Shown here piece after piece: positions 1 to 8,396 of a stretch of DNA of 64,000 nt. The notes below the pieces were generated by a model. It worked only from the letters and a program-made list of their open reading frames with translations, made no database searches and had not been told where the DNA came from. Every line of letters starts with the position of its first letter. Position 1 is the first letter of the stretch. A program made the translations under genes and the position numbers. The stretch is from Citrobacter sp. Cu233. GTDB lineage: Bacteria > Pseudomonadota > Gammaproteobacteria > Enterobacterales > Enterobacteriaceae. Where the stretch lies: positions 62,001 to 126,000 of the forward strand of contig NZ_JAOWIF010000043.1 of NCBI RefSeq assembly GCF_030332225.1. The letters are read 5' to 3'.

Positions 1-390
1 TTTCAGCGCTTTTACGCCTTCGCTTCCCGTTTCAACCGCCAGTGCAACTAATTCATCGAAGCTGGGGTTGTCGTCTCGCGCCATGAAGGTTTCTACCAGC
101 ATGGGAATGTTCACGCCTGCGATAACTTCGTAATGCTCTTTATCGACGACAATGCGGCTCGCAGCGTTAAACGGGCTGCCTCCCCATGTGTCAACGAGAA
201 ACAGCACGCCTTTACTGGTATCCAGTTTTGCCAACTGAGCGTTATACTTTTCAATCAGCGTTTCGGCATTTTCGCCTGGAACGAAATCTATCCAGCCGAC
301 GTTTTCCTGCTCGCCTAACAACATCTCTGCTGTTTTAAGTAACTGCTCTGCAGCCCAACCATGTGTGCCTATTACAATAGCAATGGTCAC
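1..390 (-). CDS. manX: PTS mannose transporter subunit EIIAB, N-terminal part
   Basis: This is the first 130 codons of the mannose-family PTS EIIAB protein; the rest lies beyond the left edge. It phosphorylates and helps import mannose, glucose and related sugars with the EIIC/EIID membrane proteins. The start is GTG, as in E. coli manX, with a GAGGTAG ribosome site just upstream. The N-terminus reads MTIAIVIGTHGWAAE, the EIIA-Man fold in which the His of GTHG (residue 10) accepts the phosphate. The protein is nearly identical to E. coli ManX over the visible part. It is divergent from yoaE and heads the manXYZ operon, most of which is not visible. Confidence 0.95.
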   Translation of the reverse strand, partial: MTIAIVIGTHGWAAEQLLKTAEMLLGEQENVGWIDFVPGENAETLIEKYNAQLAKLDTSKGVLFLVDTWGGSPFNAASRIVVDKEHYEVIAGVNIPMLVETFMARDDNPSFDELVALAVETGSEGVKALK

Positions 391-505
391 TTGCTACCTC
401 CTTTATTATCGTTAACACATCAACGTGAAGATGCATTTTGAATCGCTCGTCCGCAATCGAATCGATTCAGATAAGGGTTACAAAGAAAAATCTATGATTT
501 TCGTG

Positions 506-533
506 AATTATTTTAGATATCGAAAAAAATATT
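506..533 (-). promoter_or_regulatory. Probable Mlc/NagC operator of manX
   Basis: The AT-rich dyad has a TTATTTT half and a CGAAAAAAATA half, the pattern of Mlc and NagC operators (TTATTT, about 6-7 bases, then CGAAAAATAA). It lies about 115-145 bp upstream of the manX start. E. coli manXYZ is repressed by Mlc and activated by CRP. A weak TGTGA half-site at 537-541 could be part of a CRP site but its second half is poor. The assignment is by pattern only. Confidence 0.5.
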
Positions 534-629
534 TTATGTGATGAAGATCCGTAATTTAACTTCCGATCATAAGAAATTTCGAAGGGTGAAATATCTCCGA
601 AACAACTTATTGCAAAGGAAGGTAAATCT

Positions 630-851
630 TTGCTAAAAACCGGTTGTCTCTGTTATGTTGAGCATCTGTTTAATTACTCAGGAGTATAGGGCAGTAGCCC
701 ACCATATGGATCGTCACCGACGTCATTTCACCTTTAGGCCGTATCAAGCCTGTCAGTTTGGCACTTTTTGCCACAAACTTTATCTGCATATTGCTTTAAC
801 GCCTGAGATGTTCAGGGCGCAGTTTGATCATTCCTTAAGCAGGAGCTTGTC
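630..851 (+). promoter_or_regulatory. Putative promoter and long leader of yoaE
   Basis: A candidate sigma-70 promoter has TTGCTA at 630-635 and TATGTT at 654-659 (18-bp spacer). If used, it leaves a leader of about 185 nt before the yoaE ATG at 852. The leader holds short complementary stretches (for example CTCAGG near 677 and CCTGAG near 802) and no open frame with a good ribosome site. I could not match it to a known riboswitch; the yybP-ykoY manganese element controls some other TerC-family genes but I cannot show its core here. The rest of 391-629 holds the manX promoter region only. Confidence 0.35.
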
Positions 852-2411
852 ATGGAACTCTTAATGGACCCGCAGATTTGGGTGGGGTTGCTCACGCTTG
901 TTGTTCTCGAAATTGTTCTGGGTATCGATAACCTGGTCTTCATTGCAATCCTTGCCGATAAGCTGCCACCGAAACAGCGAGATAAAGCGCGTCTCATTGG
1001 TTTGTCACTGGCGCTGATTATGCGTCTGGGCCTGCTGTCTGTTATTTCGTGGATGGTGACGCTAACAAAACCGCTGTTTACGGTCATGGACTACGCGTTT
1101 TCCGGGCGAGATCTGATTATGCTGCTGGGGGGGATCTTCCTCTTGTTCAAGGCTACGACAGAGCTGCATGAGCGGCTGGAAAACCGTGAACATGATACCG
1201 GGCAGTCAAAAGGCTATGCGAGCTTCTGGGTCGTGGTGACGCAGATTGTTATCCTGGATGCGGTGTTCTCACTGGATGCGGTCATTACTGCAGTCGGTAT
1301 GGTCAACCATCTGCCAGTGATGATGGCGGCGGTGGTGATTGCGATGGCGGTGATGCTGCTGGCCTCGAAGCCGCTGACGCGATTTGTGAACCAACATCCG
1401 ACGGTTGTGGTCCTGTGTCTGAGTTTCCTGCTGATGATCGGTTTGAGCCTGGTTGCCGAAGGGTTTGGCTTCCATATTCCGAAAGGTTATCTGTACGCAG
1501 CGATTGGCTTCTCAATTATTATCGAACTGTTTAACCAGATTGCCCGTCGTAACTTTATTCGCCACCAGTCGACTCTGCCGCTGCGTGCGCGTACTGCGGA
1601 TGCAATCTTGCGTCTGATGGGGGGTAAACGTCAGGCCAGCGTGCAGATGGAATCCGACAATCCGGTGCCAGTTCCGGTCCCGGAAGGCGCGTTTGTGGAA
1701 GAAGAACGCTATATGATCAACGGCGTTCTCTCACTGGCATCCCGTTCATTACGCGGCATCATGACACCTCGTGGTGAAATTAGTTGGGTCGACGCCGAGC
1801 TGAGCGTAGCGGAAATTCGCGAACAGTTGCTTTCTTCTCCACACAGCCTGTTCCCGGTGTGTCGTGGCGAGCTTGATGAAATTATCGGCATCGTGCGTGC
1901 TAAAGAGCTGCTGGTGGCGCTGGAAGAGGGTGTGGATGTCGCAGCGATTGCGTCTGCCTCGCCGGCAATTGTCGTCCCGGAAACGCTGGACCCGATTAAT
2001 CTGCTAGGTGTGCTGCGTCGTGCCCGCGGTAGCTTCGTCATCGTCACTAACGAATTTGGTGTGGTGCAGGGGCTGGTAACACCGCTGGACGTATTAGAAG
2101 CGATCGCAGGTGAGTTCCCGGATGCTGATGAAACCCCTGAAATCATTGCTGACGCCGATGGCTGGTTGGTGAAAGGGGGAACCGATCTGCACGCGCTGCA
2201 ACAGGCGCTGGATGTGGATACGCTGGTGGATGAGGACGAAGACATCGCCACTGTAGCAGGGCTGGTGATTGCGGCTAACGGTCACATCCCGCGTGTAGGT
2301 GATGTTATTGAGGTCGCACCGCTGAGCATTACGATTGTCGAAGCCAATGACTATCGTGTGGATTTAGTGCGCATTGTTAAAGAACGACCCGCTCACGACG
2401 AAGACGAGTAA
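852..2411 (+). CDS. yoaE: TerC-family membrane protein with CBS and CorC/HlyC domains
   Basis: This 519-residue inner-membrane protein matches E. coli YoaE (518 residues). The first ~230 residues form a TerC-type membrane domain with about seven hydrophobic helices and the acidic motifs GIDNLVF and [11 protein letters not shown], which carry the aspartates thought to bind metal in this family. Two CBS repeats follow (about 300-420), then a CorC/HlyC transporter-associated domain to the end (about 430-510), and the tail is rich in Asp and Glu. TerC proteins are linked to manganese export or metal supply to secreted proteins; the exact role of YoaE is not known. The ATG has AGGAG upstream. It is divergent from manX and convergent with pdeD. 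Confidence 0.93.
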   Translation: MELLMDPQIWVGLLTLVVLEIVLGIDNLVFIAILADKLPPKQRDKARLIGLSLALIMRLGLLSVISWMVTLTKPLFTVMDYAFSGRDLIMLLGGIFLLFKATTELHERLENREHDTGQSKGYASFWVVVTQIVILDAVFSLDAVITAVGMVNHLPVMMAAVVIAMAVMLLASKPLTRFVNQHPTVVVLCLSFLLMIGLSLVAEGFGFHIPKGYLYAAIGFSIIIELFNQIARRNFIRHQSTLPLRARTADAILRLMGGKRQASVQMESDNPVPVPVPEGAFVEEERYMINGVLSLASRSLRGIMTPRGEISWVDAELSVAEIREQLLSSPHSLFPVCRGELDEIIGIVRAKELLVALEEGVDVAAIASASPAIVVPETLDPINLLGVLRRARGSFVIVTNEFGVVQGLVTPLDVLEAIAGEFPDADETPEIIADADGWLVKGGTDLHALQQALDVDTLVDEDEDIATVAGLVIAANGHIPRVGDVIEVAPLSITIVEANDYRVDLVRIVKERPAHDEDE

Positions 2412-2417
2412 GCGGCG

Positions 2418-4019
2418 TTAGCGAAACGGCATAATGGGCATGATATGGCGCCCGTTATGCCTGGCGGGTGGTGGTGTACTGCCCGCCAGCCATTTGGGAA
2501 AATCACGAAGCGGCATCGGCTTCGCATACAAAAAACCTTGCAAGATATGTACACCATGACGACGTAAATGCTGCGCCTGTGCCTGCGTTTCTACGCCTTC
2601 AGCCACCAGTTCGATATTCAGCCTTTTTCCCAGCGCGATAATGATATCTGTGACGGTTGAATTCACGGCGTCGGTTCCGATCGCCGAAGTAAATGATTTA
2701 TCAATTTTCAGCACATCCGGGCGCAATTTTTCCAGCCAGGAGAGCGAACTGTTTCCGGTACCAAAATCGTCAATCGCCAGCTTAACGCCGAGGCGGTTCA
2801 ACTCGCGCACAATCCGATAATCCACATCCAGTAAGGCATCGCGTTCGGTCAGTTCAATAACCAGTTGCTGGATGGGATGCTGGCTGAACCAGTACTGATT
2901 GAGGTCTTTTAACAGCGTACCGTGGCGGAAATGGCTGGCGGCAACATTGATGCCGATATGAAACTGGCTACTCATCGGAAAAACGTGTCGTTGCTGAATG
3001 GTTTCTGCGATGACATGACGGGTAAGAGGAACGATCAGGTTGTGCTCTTCGGCGATAGGAATAAACACTTCCGGCGAAATCCAGCCCTGACGCGGGTTGT
3101 TCCAGCGCAACAGAATTTCTACACCCATACATTGCTGGGTCTGCGCGTTCAGCAGTGGCTGACAAAACAACTCGAACTCGTGCGCCGCGAGAGCCAGATT
3201 AATCTCCCAGGAAAAACTCATCCTGCTGGCGGTTGCCAGCCAGGCAAGGTATCCCACCAACAGGCTCAGGATCACAGCCAGCGGCAGTTGTGTCGGCAGA
3301 TGTTTTATCGCCAATTCACTGGCGCCTGGGCCGGTGACACTGATCGTGAAGGGGAAATGTTGCGATGAAAGCTGATAACGTTTTTCATCGTTCAGTGCAG
3401 GCAAGGTCTCGACAACACCTTGTCCGTAGAGCAGGTGGCGGTTACCGACGGTTAAACTGGCGTTGGTGATTTGCGGTGGCTGGGGTTCCAGTAGCATGGT
3501 CGACAATAAATCAATATTGACGATTTCCAGCACCCCATTTTCGCCATCCGCAGAGGCCGGATACCACTGCGTCAGAATGGGACTACCTTTAATCAGCGAA
3601 TGGTCGGTGGACAACAGCAGTTGCGCCTCCCGGCTAGGTAATTCAGGCTGAATTTGGCGGATAGGCACATTGCGATAGCCAAAGATACTGGAACAATAAA
3701 GAATGCCCCCCTGAATCAGACTGATAGAGCGCACGGTTTGTAGCCTGGCAGCATGCTTGCTCAAGGGTAAACGCGCCACAGAGCAGGGAAGACCAATCAA
3801 CGGGAGCAGCATATCGCGCCCGGCCTGCAGTGGAAGCAGCACATCATCCAGTGCTTCAACGGCATGATTAGCAAAAGTGACGGTGTAACGGTGATTTATA
3901 TTACGCTCCGAAATAAATCGGACCGTTAATGTGAGGATAAGCGTCAGTAGTGCACATATTGTGCAGACGATTAAGCGATTACGGCGATAGTTTTGAATGA
4001 TCCGTTGTGCTGTTTGCAT
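2418..4019 (-). CDS. pdeD: Membrane cyclic-di-GMP phosphodiesterase (CSS-EAL type)
   Basis: This 533-residue protein matches E. coli PdeD/YoaD (532). I place the start at the ATG at 4019 (MQTAQRIIQNYRR); 17 further codons upstream are open but not conserved. A first membrane helix lies at about 15-40. The periplasmic CSS domain carries LPCSVARL and the YCSS motif, and a second helix (about 240-260) leads into the cytoplasmic EAL domain. Catalytic motifs are intact: EILLRW in place of EALLRW, ELTERD, IDDFGTG, LKIDKSF and VAEGVET, so it should hydrolyse c-di-GMP to pGpG. CSS domains are thought to sense periplasmic redox through DsbA/DsbB, and dsbB is present in this window. It is convergent with yoaE. 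Confidence 0.93.
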   Translation of the reverse strand: MQTAQRIIQNYRRNRLIVCTICALLTLILTLTVRFISERNINHRYTVTFANHAVEALDDVLLPLQAGRDMLLPLIGLPCSVARLPLSKHAARLQTVRSISLIQGGILYCSSIFGYRNVPIRQIQPELPSREAQLLLSTDHSLIKGSPILTQWYPASADGENGVLEIVNIDLLSTMLLEPQPPQITNASLTVGNRHLLYGQGVVETLPALNDEKRYQLSSQHFPFTISVTGPGASELAIKHLPTQLPLAVILSLLVGYLAWLATASRMSFSWEINLALAAHEFELFCQPLLNAQTQQCMGVEILLRWNNPRQGWISPEVFIPIAEEHNLIVPLTRHVIAETIQQRHVFPMSSQFHIGINVAASHFRHGTLLKDLNQYWFSQHPIQQLVIELTERDALLDVDYRIVRELNRLGVKLAIDDFGTGNSSLSWLEKLRPDVLKIDKSFTSAIGTDAVNSTVTDIIIALGKRLNIELVAEGVETQAQAQHLRRHGVHILQGFLYAKPMPLRDFPKWLAGSTPPPARHNGRHIMPIMPFR

Positions 4020-4113
4020 GCGGGCCGCCCGATAAGCCGTTGGTCCCAGAAGCCAACAGCAACAGAGCAAGTGTAGTGGGGAAAATTACAGTAGACGAGC
4101 GGGAAGGGGTAAA

Positions 4114-4140
4114 TTCGCCCATCCGTCGCAGATGGGCGAA
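4114..4140 (-). terminator. Hairpin downstream of sdaA
   Basis: A perfect 10-bp stem, TTCGCCCATC paired with GATGGGCGAA around a 7-base loop, lies just past the sdaA stop codon. On the minus strand it is followed only by ATTTACC, so the U-tract is weak. It probably ends the pabB-nudL-sdaA transcripts. Confidence 0.6.
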
Positions 4141-4149
4141 AATTAAGTA

Positions 4150-5514
4150 TTAGTCACACTGGACTTTGATTGCCAGACCACCGCGTGATGTTTCGCGATA
4201 TTTGGCGTTCATATCTTTGCCTGTTTCGTACATGGTTTCGATGACTTTATCCAGCGAGACTCGCGGCGCACTGGTACGACGCATCGCCATACGTGCGGCG
4301 TTAATCGCCTTCACGGACGCAATAGCGTTACGTTCGATGCACGGAACCTGCACCTGTCCGGCAACCGGGTCGCAGGTTAAGCCCAGGTTGTGCTCCATAC
4401 CGATCTCGGCAGCCACACAAACTTGTTCCGGACTGGCGCCCAGTAGCTCAGCCAGACCAGCTGCCGCCATGGAACATGCCACACCGACTTCACCCTGACA
4501 GCCTACTTCGGCACCAGAGATAGAAGCATTCATCTTGTACAACGCACCAATTGCCCCCGCCGCCAGGAAATAACGGGTGTAGATATCCGGGCTGACAGAT
4601 TCAATAAAGTGATCGTAGTAAGCCAGAACGGCAGGCACGATCCCGCAGGCACCGTTAGTGGGTGCTGTTACTACGCGACCACCCGCAGCGTTTTCTTCGT
4701 TAACGGCCAGCGCAAACATGTTCACCCAGTCGATCACGTTCATCGGATCGTTGGAGAGCTTGTCGCTGGAGACCAACATACGACGCAGAGCGGAGGCACG
4801 ACGAGGAACGCGCAGCGGTCCAGGCAGAACGCCTTCGGTGTTCATTCCTCGATCGATACAGGCCTGCATGGTTTGCCAGACGTTGCCAAAGTAATCTTCA
4901 ATCTCTTTCTTGCTGTGCAGTGCGAGTTCGTTCTGCATCACCATGCCAGAGAGAGACAGACCGGTGCTGTTGCAGTATTCCAGCATTTCGGTCGCGGATT
5001 TGAACGGATAAGGTACGCTGACCTCATTCGCTGCATCCTGGCCAAAATGTTCTTCATCAACGATGAATCCACCGCCAATGGAATAGTACGTTTTGCTGTA
5101 AATGACGGTTTCGCCGTTGTACGCATGGATCTGCATCCCGTTTTCATGCAGCGGCAAATTGCCGTTGTGAAAACGCATGCCGTCATTCTGCGGGAAATCC
5201 ACTTCGTGTTGACCCTGTGCAAGCAGCAGGCGTCCACGCGCTTCTACATCGCGGATAAATCCGGGAATGCTGTCAATGTCCACGGTAGCAGGCTCATTGC
5301 CCGCCAGACCCATAATAATGGCGATATCGGTGTGGTGACCTTTACCCGTGAGCGACAGTGAACCATACACGTCGACGGCAACACGAGTAACGTTGTCCAG
5401 TAATCCTTTTTCGACCAGGTCATCGACGAACTGTTTACCCGCCTTCATAGGCCCTACGGTATGGGAAGATGAGGGACCAATCCCCACCTTAAACATGTCG
5501 AATAGACTAATCAC
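4150..5514 (-). CDS. sdaA: L-serine dehydratase 1 (L-serine deaminase)
   Basis: This 454-residue cytoplasmic enzyme has the same length as E. coli SdaA. It deaminates L-serine to pyruvate and ammonia with an oxygen-labile [4Fe-4S] cluster. The beta domain (about 1-150) contains the GPSSSHT motif, and the alpha domain (about 185-454) contains the cluster cysteines within EVGCQGEVG, LTCDPVAG and VPCIERN. It lies downstream of nudL with a 183-bp gap and on the same strand, so it likely has its own promoter in that gap. The window also carries the alanine catabolic pair dadAX, another amino-acid-to-pyruvate route. Confidence 0.97.
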   Translation of the reverse strand: MISLFDMFKVGIGPSSSHTVGPMKAGKQFVDDLVEKGLLDNVTRVAVDVYGSLSLTGKGHHTDIAIIMGLAGNEPATVDIDSIPGFIRDVEARGRLLLAQGQHEVDFPQNDGMRFHNGNLPLHENGMQIHAYNGETVIYSKTYYSIGGGFIVDEEHFGQDAANEVSVPYPFKSATEMLEYCNSTGLSLSGMVMQNELALHSKKEIEDYFGNVWQTMQACIDRGMNTEGVLPGPLRVPRRASALRRMLVSSDKLSNDPMNVIDWVNMFALAVNEENAAGGRVVTAPTNGACGIVPAVLAYYDHFIESVSPDIYTRYFLAAGAIGALYKMNASISGAEVGCQGEVGVACSMAAAGLAELLGASPEQVCVAAEIGMEHNLGLTCDPVAGQVQVPCIERNAIASVKAINAARMAMRRTSAPRVSLDKVIETMYETGKDMNAKYRETSRGGLAIKVQCD

Positions 5515-5697
5515 GATAATACTCCTACAGGGCGACTGGGCTTTCCAGTAACGATGTTATAACTGCGCATAGTGTAAGAGGGAACGCGGCGATCGGCTTA
5601 ACTATTCACATGAATTAAACTAATAGATAACCGCGGTTTTACTAATGTTGTGACCTGAGTTTCAAGTTGTCTATGGTGTGCGTAAAGATAAGTATAG

Positions 5698-6276
5698 TCA
5701 GGGCTTCACGCCAATTTGCAGCGCCAGTTCACGAATTATTCCGGCGGTCATTCCCCAGACGAAATAGTGTTCATACCAGGAAAGCCACACACGATGTGAA
5801 TCGCCGCGGCGGTAGATATCGAGGGGATGGTAACGACCTAAATGCAGGGCTTGCGCCAACGGCATTTCAAACACCGCTGAAACCTCATCTTCACTGGCTC
5901 GATACGGTAAATTGGGCGGGATGATGCCCACCACTGGCGTGACCTGGAACCCGGTTACACTATCGACCGGCGGCAGCACGCCAATGACCTCAACGGATGA
6001 AGGCGGAATGGCCACTTCTTCCTGGGCCTCGCGCAGTGCGGCGGCAATCAACGACGCATCGCTGCTGTCCACCGCGCCCCCGGGAAACGCGACCTGCCCG
6101 GCATGTTTTCGCAAATGAACGGAGCGCTGAGTCAATAGCAACCCTGGCTGTGGGCGACGGACAATAGGGATCAGTACGGCAGCCTGGCGTTGGTTTAGCG
6201 CATCATGATTGACCTGCGGGCGCAGGAGTTGAAAACGTGATAAAAAATCATCAAGCGTCAGGCTGCTGTTTGCCAC
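5698..6276 (-). CDS. nudL: Nudix hydrolase, predicted CoA pyrophosphatase
   Basis: This protein of 192 residues is the same length as E. coli NudL (YeaB). It carries the CoA-type Nudix signature: [21 protein letters not shown] split over the NuCoA motif, then the Nudix box with REAQEEV as its REUXEE core. The family hydrolyses CoA or its derivatives to 3',5'-ADP and 4'-phosphopantetheine. Its ATG lies only 3 bp after the pabB stop, so the two are co-transcribed as in E. coli. Confidence 0.93.
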   Translation of the reverse strand: MANSSLTLDDFLSRFQLLRPQVNHDALNQRQAAVLIPIVRRPQPGLLLTQRSVHLRKHAGQVAFPGGAVDSSDASLIAAALREAQEEVAIPPSSVEVIGVLPPVDSVTGFQVTPVVGIIPPNLPYRASEDEVSAVFEMPLAQALHLGRYHPLDIYRRGDSHRVWLSWYEHYFVWGMTAGIIRELALQIGVKP

Positions 6277-6279
6277 GTG

Positions 6280-7641
6280 TCAGTTCTCCAGTTGATGCAA
6301 AATACGATTCACTTTATCAAATGTTTCCTGATATTCCGCGTCTTCCTGACTGTCCGCCACAATGCCGCCGCCAGCTGAACAGTACAACTGCCCGCCGGTC
6401 GCTGTCAGGGTGCGAATGGTGATACTGGTATCCATATTGCCGCAAAAACTCAGATAACCGATGCTGCCACACCAGGCGTTACGGCGATGTGGCTCCAGCT
6501 CATCAATAATTTCCATCGCCCGCACTTTTGGTGCGCCCGTAATGGAGCCACCAGGGAAGGCTGCACGTAATAGGTCGGTCGCGTGCAGCGTCTGCGGCAA
6601 ACGTGCGGTGATGGTACTGACCAGATGATGTACGGCCGGGAAGGGTTCAACCACAAAAAGTTCCGGAACCTTAACCGAGCCTGGAACGGCGACGCGTCCG
6701 ATATCGTTACGCATCAAATCGACGATCATCAGGTTTTCCGCCCGATCCTTTGGCGAATTTGCCAGCTTGTCGGCTTGCTGGCGATCGGCATCAGGATCGT
6801 CCAGTCTGGGTAGCGTGCCTTTGATGGGGCGCGTCTGGATATGTTGATTTTCCAGTTGAATAAAGCGCTCCGGTGACAGGCTGAGGATCGCCCCGTCTTC
6901 CAGGCGTATAAACGCACTGAATGGCGCGCGGTTGGCGCGATTGAGTTGCACAAACGCTTGCCATTCATCGCCCTGATACTGTGCCTGAAAACGTTGGGCC
7001 AGGTTGACCTGATAGCAGTCGCCGCTGTGCAGATAGTGCTGCACCTGACGAAACTTTTCGCCGTATTGCTCACGGCTCATATTCGAGCGCCATGCCGACG
7101 TTAATGTAAATGGCTCGCGTACAGGCGGCAGTTGATCTTCGAGCCAGGCCAGACGAGCGTGCACATCGCTATGGCTAAGCAGTGATACAGTCTGTAGCTG
7201 GTGATCGACAATCAACGCCCAGTCATAGATACCGACGGCCATATCCGGCAGGGCGATATCGCATTTGGCAATATTCGGCAGCAATTCAAAGCGGCGGCCC
7301 AGATCGTAGCCAAACAGGCCCAGCGCGCCGCCCTGGAACGGGACGTCGGGATGATAATCAGGCTGAATAGCCAGGGCGGTTAGCGTTGAATGTAATACTG
7401 TCATCGGGTCATCAAGCGTGCGCAAAATGCCTTGCCTGTCCTTGACCACCGTCTCCTGAGCACGTGTGACCAGCGTCGCTACGGGGTCGGCGACCAGAAT
7501 ATCAAAACGGTTATGCGGATGATCAGCATGACCTGAATGTAACAGCATCGCCCACGGATGCTGGCTTAAGGTCGAAAAATAGCGTTCAGCGGCGTCCTGA
7601 CACCAGGGTAATGTGATTACTGCGGGAGATAACGTCTTCAT
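6280..7641 (-). CDS. pabB: Aminodeoxychorismate synthase component I
   Basis: This 453-residue enzyme matches E. coli PabB (453). It adds ammonia supplied by PabA to chorismate to form 4-amino-4-deoxychorismate in p-aminobenzoate and folate synthesis. The N-terminal anthranilate-synthase-like domain (about 1-150) is followed by the chorismate-binding domain with RPIKGTLPRL (its Lys is the catalytic residue of PabB), RAENLMIVDLMRNDIGRV, FPGGSITGAPK and the C-terminal CSAGGGIV signature. It heads the pabB-nudL operon and is divergent from yoaH. Confidence 0.97.
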   Translation of the reverse strand: MKTLSPAVITLPWCQDAAERYFSTLSQHPWAMLLHSGHADHPHNRFDILVADPVATLVTRAQETVVKDRQGILRTLDDPMTVLHSTLTALAIQPDYHPDVPFQGGALGLFGYDLGRRFELLPNIAKCDIALPDMAVGIYDWALIVDHQLQTVSLLSHSDVHARLAWLEDQLPPVREPFTLTSAWRSNMSREQYGEKFRQVQHYLHSGDCYQVNLAQRFQAQYQGDEWQAFVQLNRANRAPFSAFIRLEDGAILSLSPERFIQLENQHIQTRPIKGTLPRLDDPDADRQQADKLANSPKDRAENLMIVDLMRNDIGRVAVPGSVKVPELFVVEPFPAVHHLVSTITARLPQTLHATDLLRAAFPGGSITGAPKVRAMEIIDELEPHRRNAWCGSIGYLSFCGNMDTSITIRTLTATGGQLYCSAGGGIVADSQEDAEYQETFDKVNRILHQLEN

Positions 7642-7724
7642 CAGTCCTGACTCGTTGCTACTCTACTGGCTAACTGCCCGGTAGCATGAAATAATTAGCG
7701 CAGACAATTTAGCAGGAGTTAACA

Positions 7725-7904
7725 ATGTTTGCAGGTTTACCTTCACTCAGTCATGAGCAGCAGCAAAAAGCCGTCGAGCGTATTCAGGAACTGATGTCGC
7801 AGGGGATGAGCAGCGGACAGGCGATTGCTCTGGTTGCTGAAGAGCTACGCGCCAGCCATACCGGCGAACGGATCGTGGCGCGTTTTGAAGATGAAGACGA
7901 GTAA
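7725..7904 (+). CDS. yoaH: Small conserved protein YoaH
   Basis: This 59-residue protein matches E. coli YoaH almost exactly ([15 protein letters not shown], ending FEDEDE). A CAGGAG ribosome site precedes the ATG. It is largely helical, with an acidic tail and no membrane segment. The function is unknown. It lies between divergent pabB and convergent yoaB, the same arrangement as in E. coli. Confidence 0.92.
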
Positions 7905-7910
7905 CGTTGC

Positions 7911-8255
7911 CTAAACCGCAGCGATAATCTTGATCTCGACTTTGTATTTCGGGTTCATCAATCCGGCCTGTACCGTACAACGTACAGGCGCGTGACCGGC
8001 AACTACCCACGCATCCCAGGCTTTATTCATTGCGGCAAAATCACTTTTGTCTGCCAGAAAAAGGGTGGCATCAAGGATTCGTGACTTGTTGCTGCCCTGC
8101 TTTTCCAGCACCGCATCAATTTGTGCCAGCGTATTTGCAGTTTGTTCAAAGGCATCAGCGTCCAGGTTCTCCGGTACGCCGGTGTAGTACAACGTGTTGT
8201 TATGGATAACCACGTCAGACCAACGTGCTTCGGCATCAATGCGCACAATCGTCAT
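7911..8255 (-). CDS. yoaB: RidA/YjgF-family protein YoaB
   Basis: This protein of 114 residues is the same length as E. coli YoaB. RidA-family proteins are trimeric; active members hydrolyse reactive 2-aminoacrylate and related enamines or imines released by PLP enzymes. The Arg that binds the substrate carboxylate appears conserved in the segment PVRCTVQAGLMNPKYKVEI. It is not RidA itself, and activity of the YoaB subgroup is not established. The gene is divergent from yoaA and convergent with yoaH. Confidence 0.9.
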   Translation of the reverse strand: MTIVRIDAEARWSDVVIHNNTLYYTGVPENLDADAFEQTANTLAQIDAVLEKQGSNKSRILDATLFLADKSDFAAMNKAWDAWVVAGHAPVRCTVQAGLMNPKYKVEIKIIAAV

Positions 8256-8396
8256 AAATCATTCCTTATTTACATTTTTCTTCATGGGCTTCAGATTGCG
8301 CCAAGACTGCCATATTGTTGCGCCCGCGTCACCTCTTCAACTGGCGAAAGACCCGCTGGCCTGACATAATCCCTGTTCAAATGAACAGGGGGCAGT

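Noticed and set aside
1709-2251. A 180-codon open frame on the minus strand inside yoaE
   Set aside because: It is rich in Ser and Thr, as expected for the reverse of a GC-rich coding frame, has no ribosome site and is fully covered by yoaE, a clear conserved gene.
852-2411. yoaE leader as a yybP-ykoY manganese riboswitch
   Set aside because: I could not find the conserved loop sequences of that class in 655-851.
2429-2460. Inverted repeat GCATAATGGGC / GCCCGTTATGC at the convergent ends of yoaE and pdeD
   Set aside because: It has one mismatch, lies inside the pdeD reading frame and lacks a T-tract, so I did not call it a terminator.
4609-5361. A 250-codon plus-strand frame opposite sdaA
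   Set aside because: A shadow of sdaA; the protein-level match of sdaA to its family over the full length leaves no room for a second gene.
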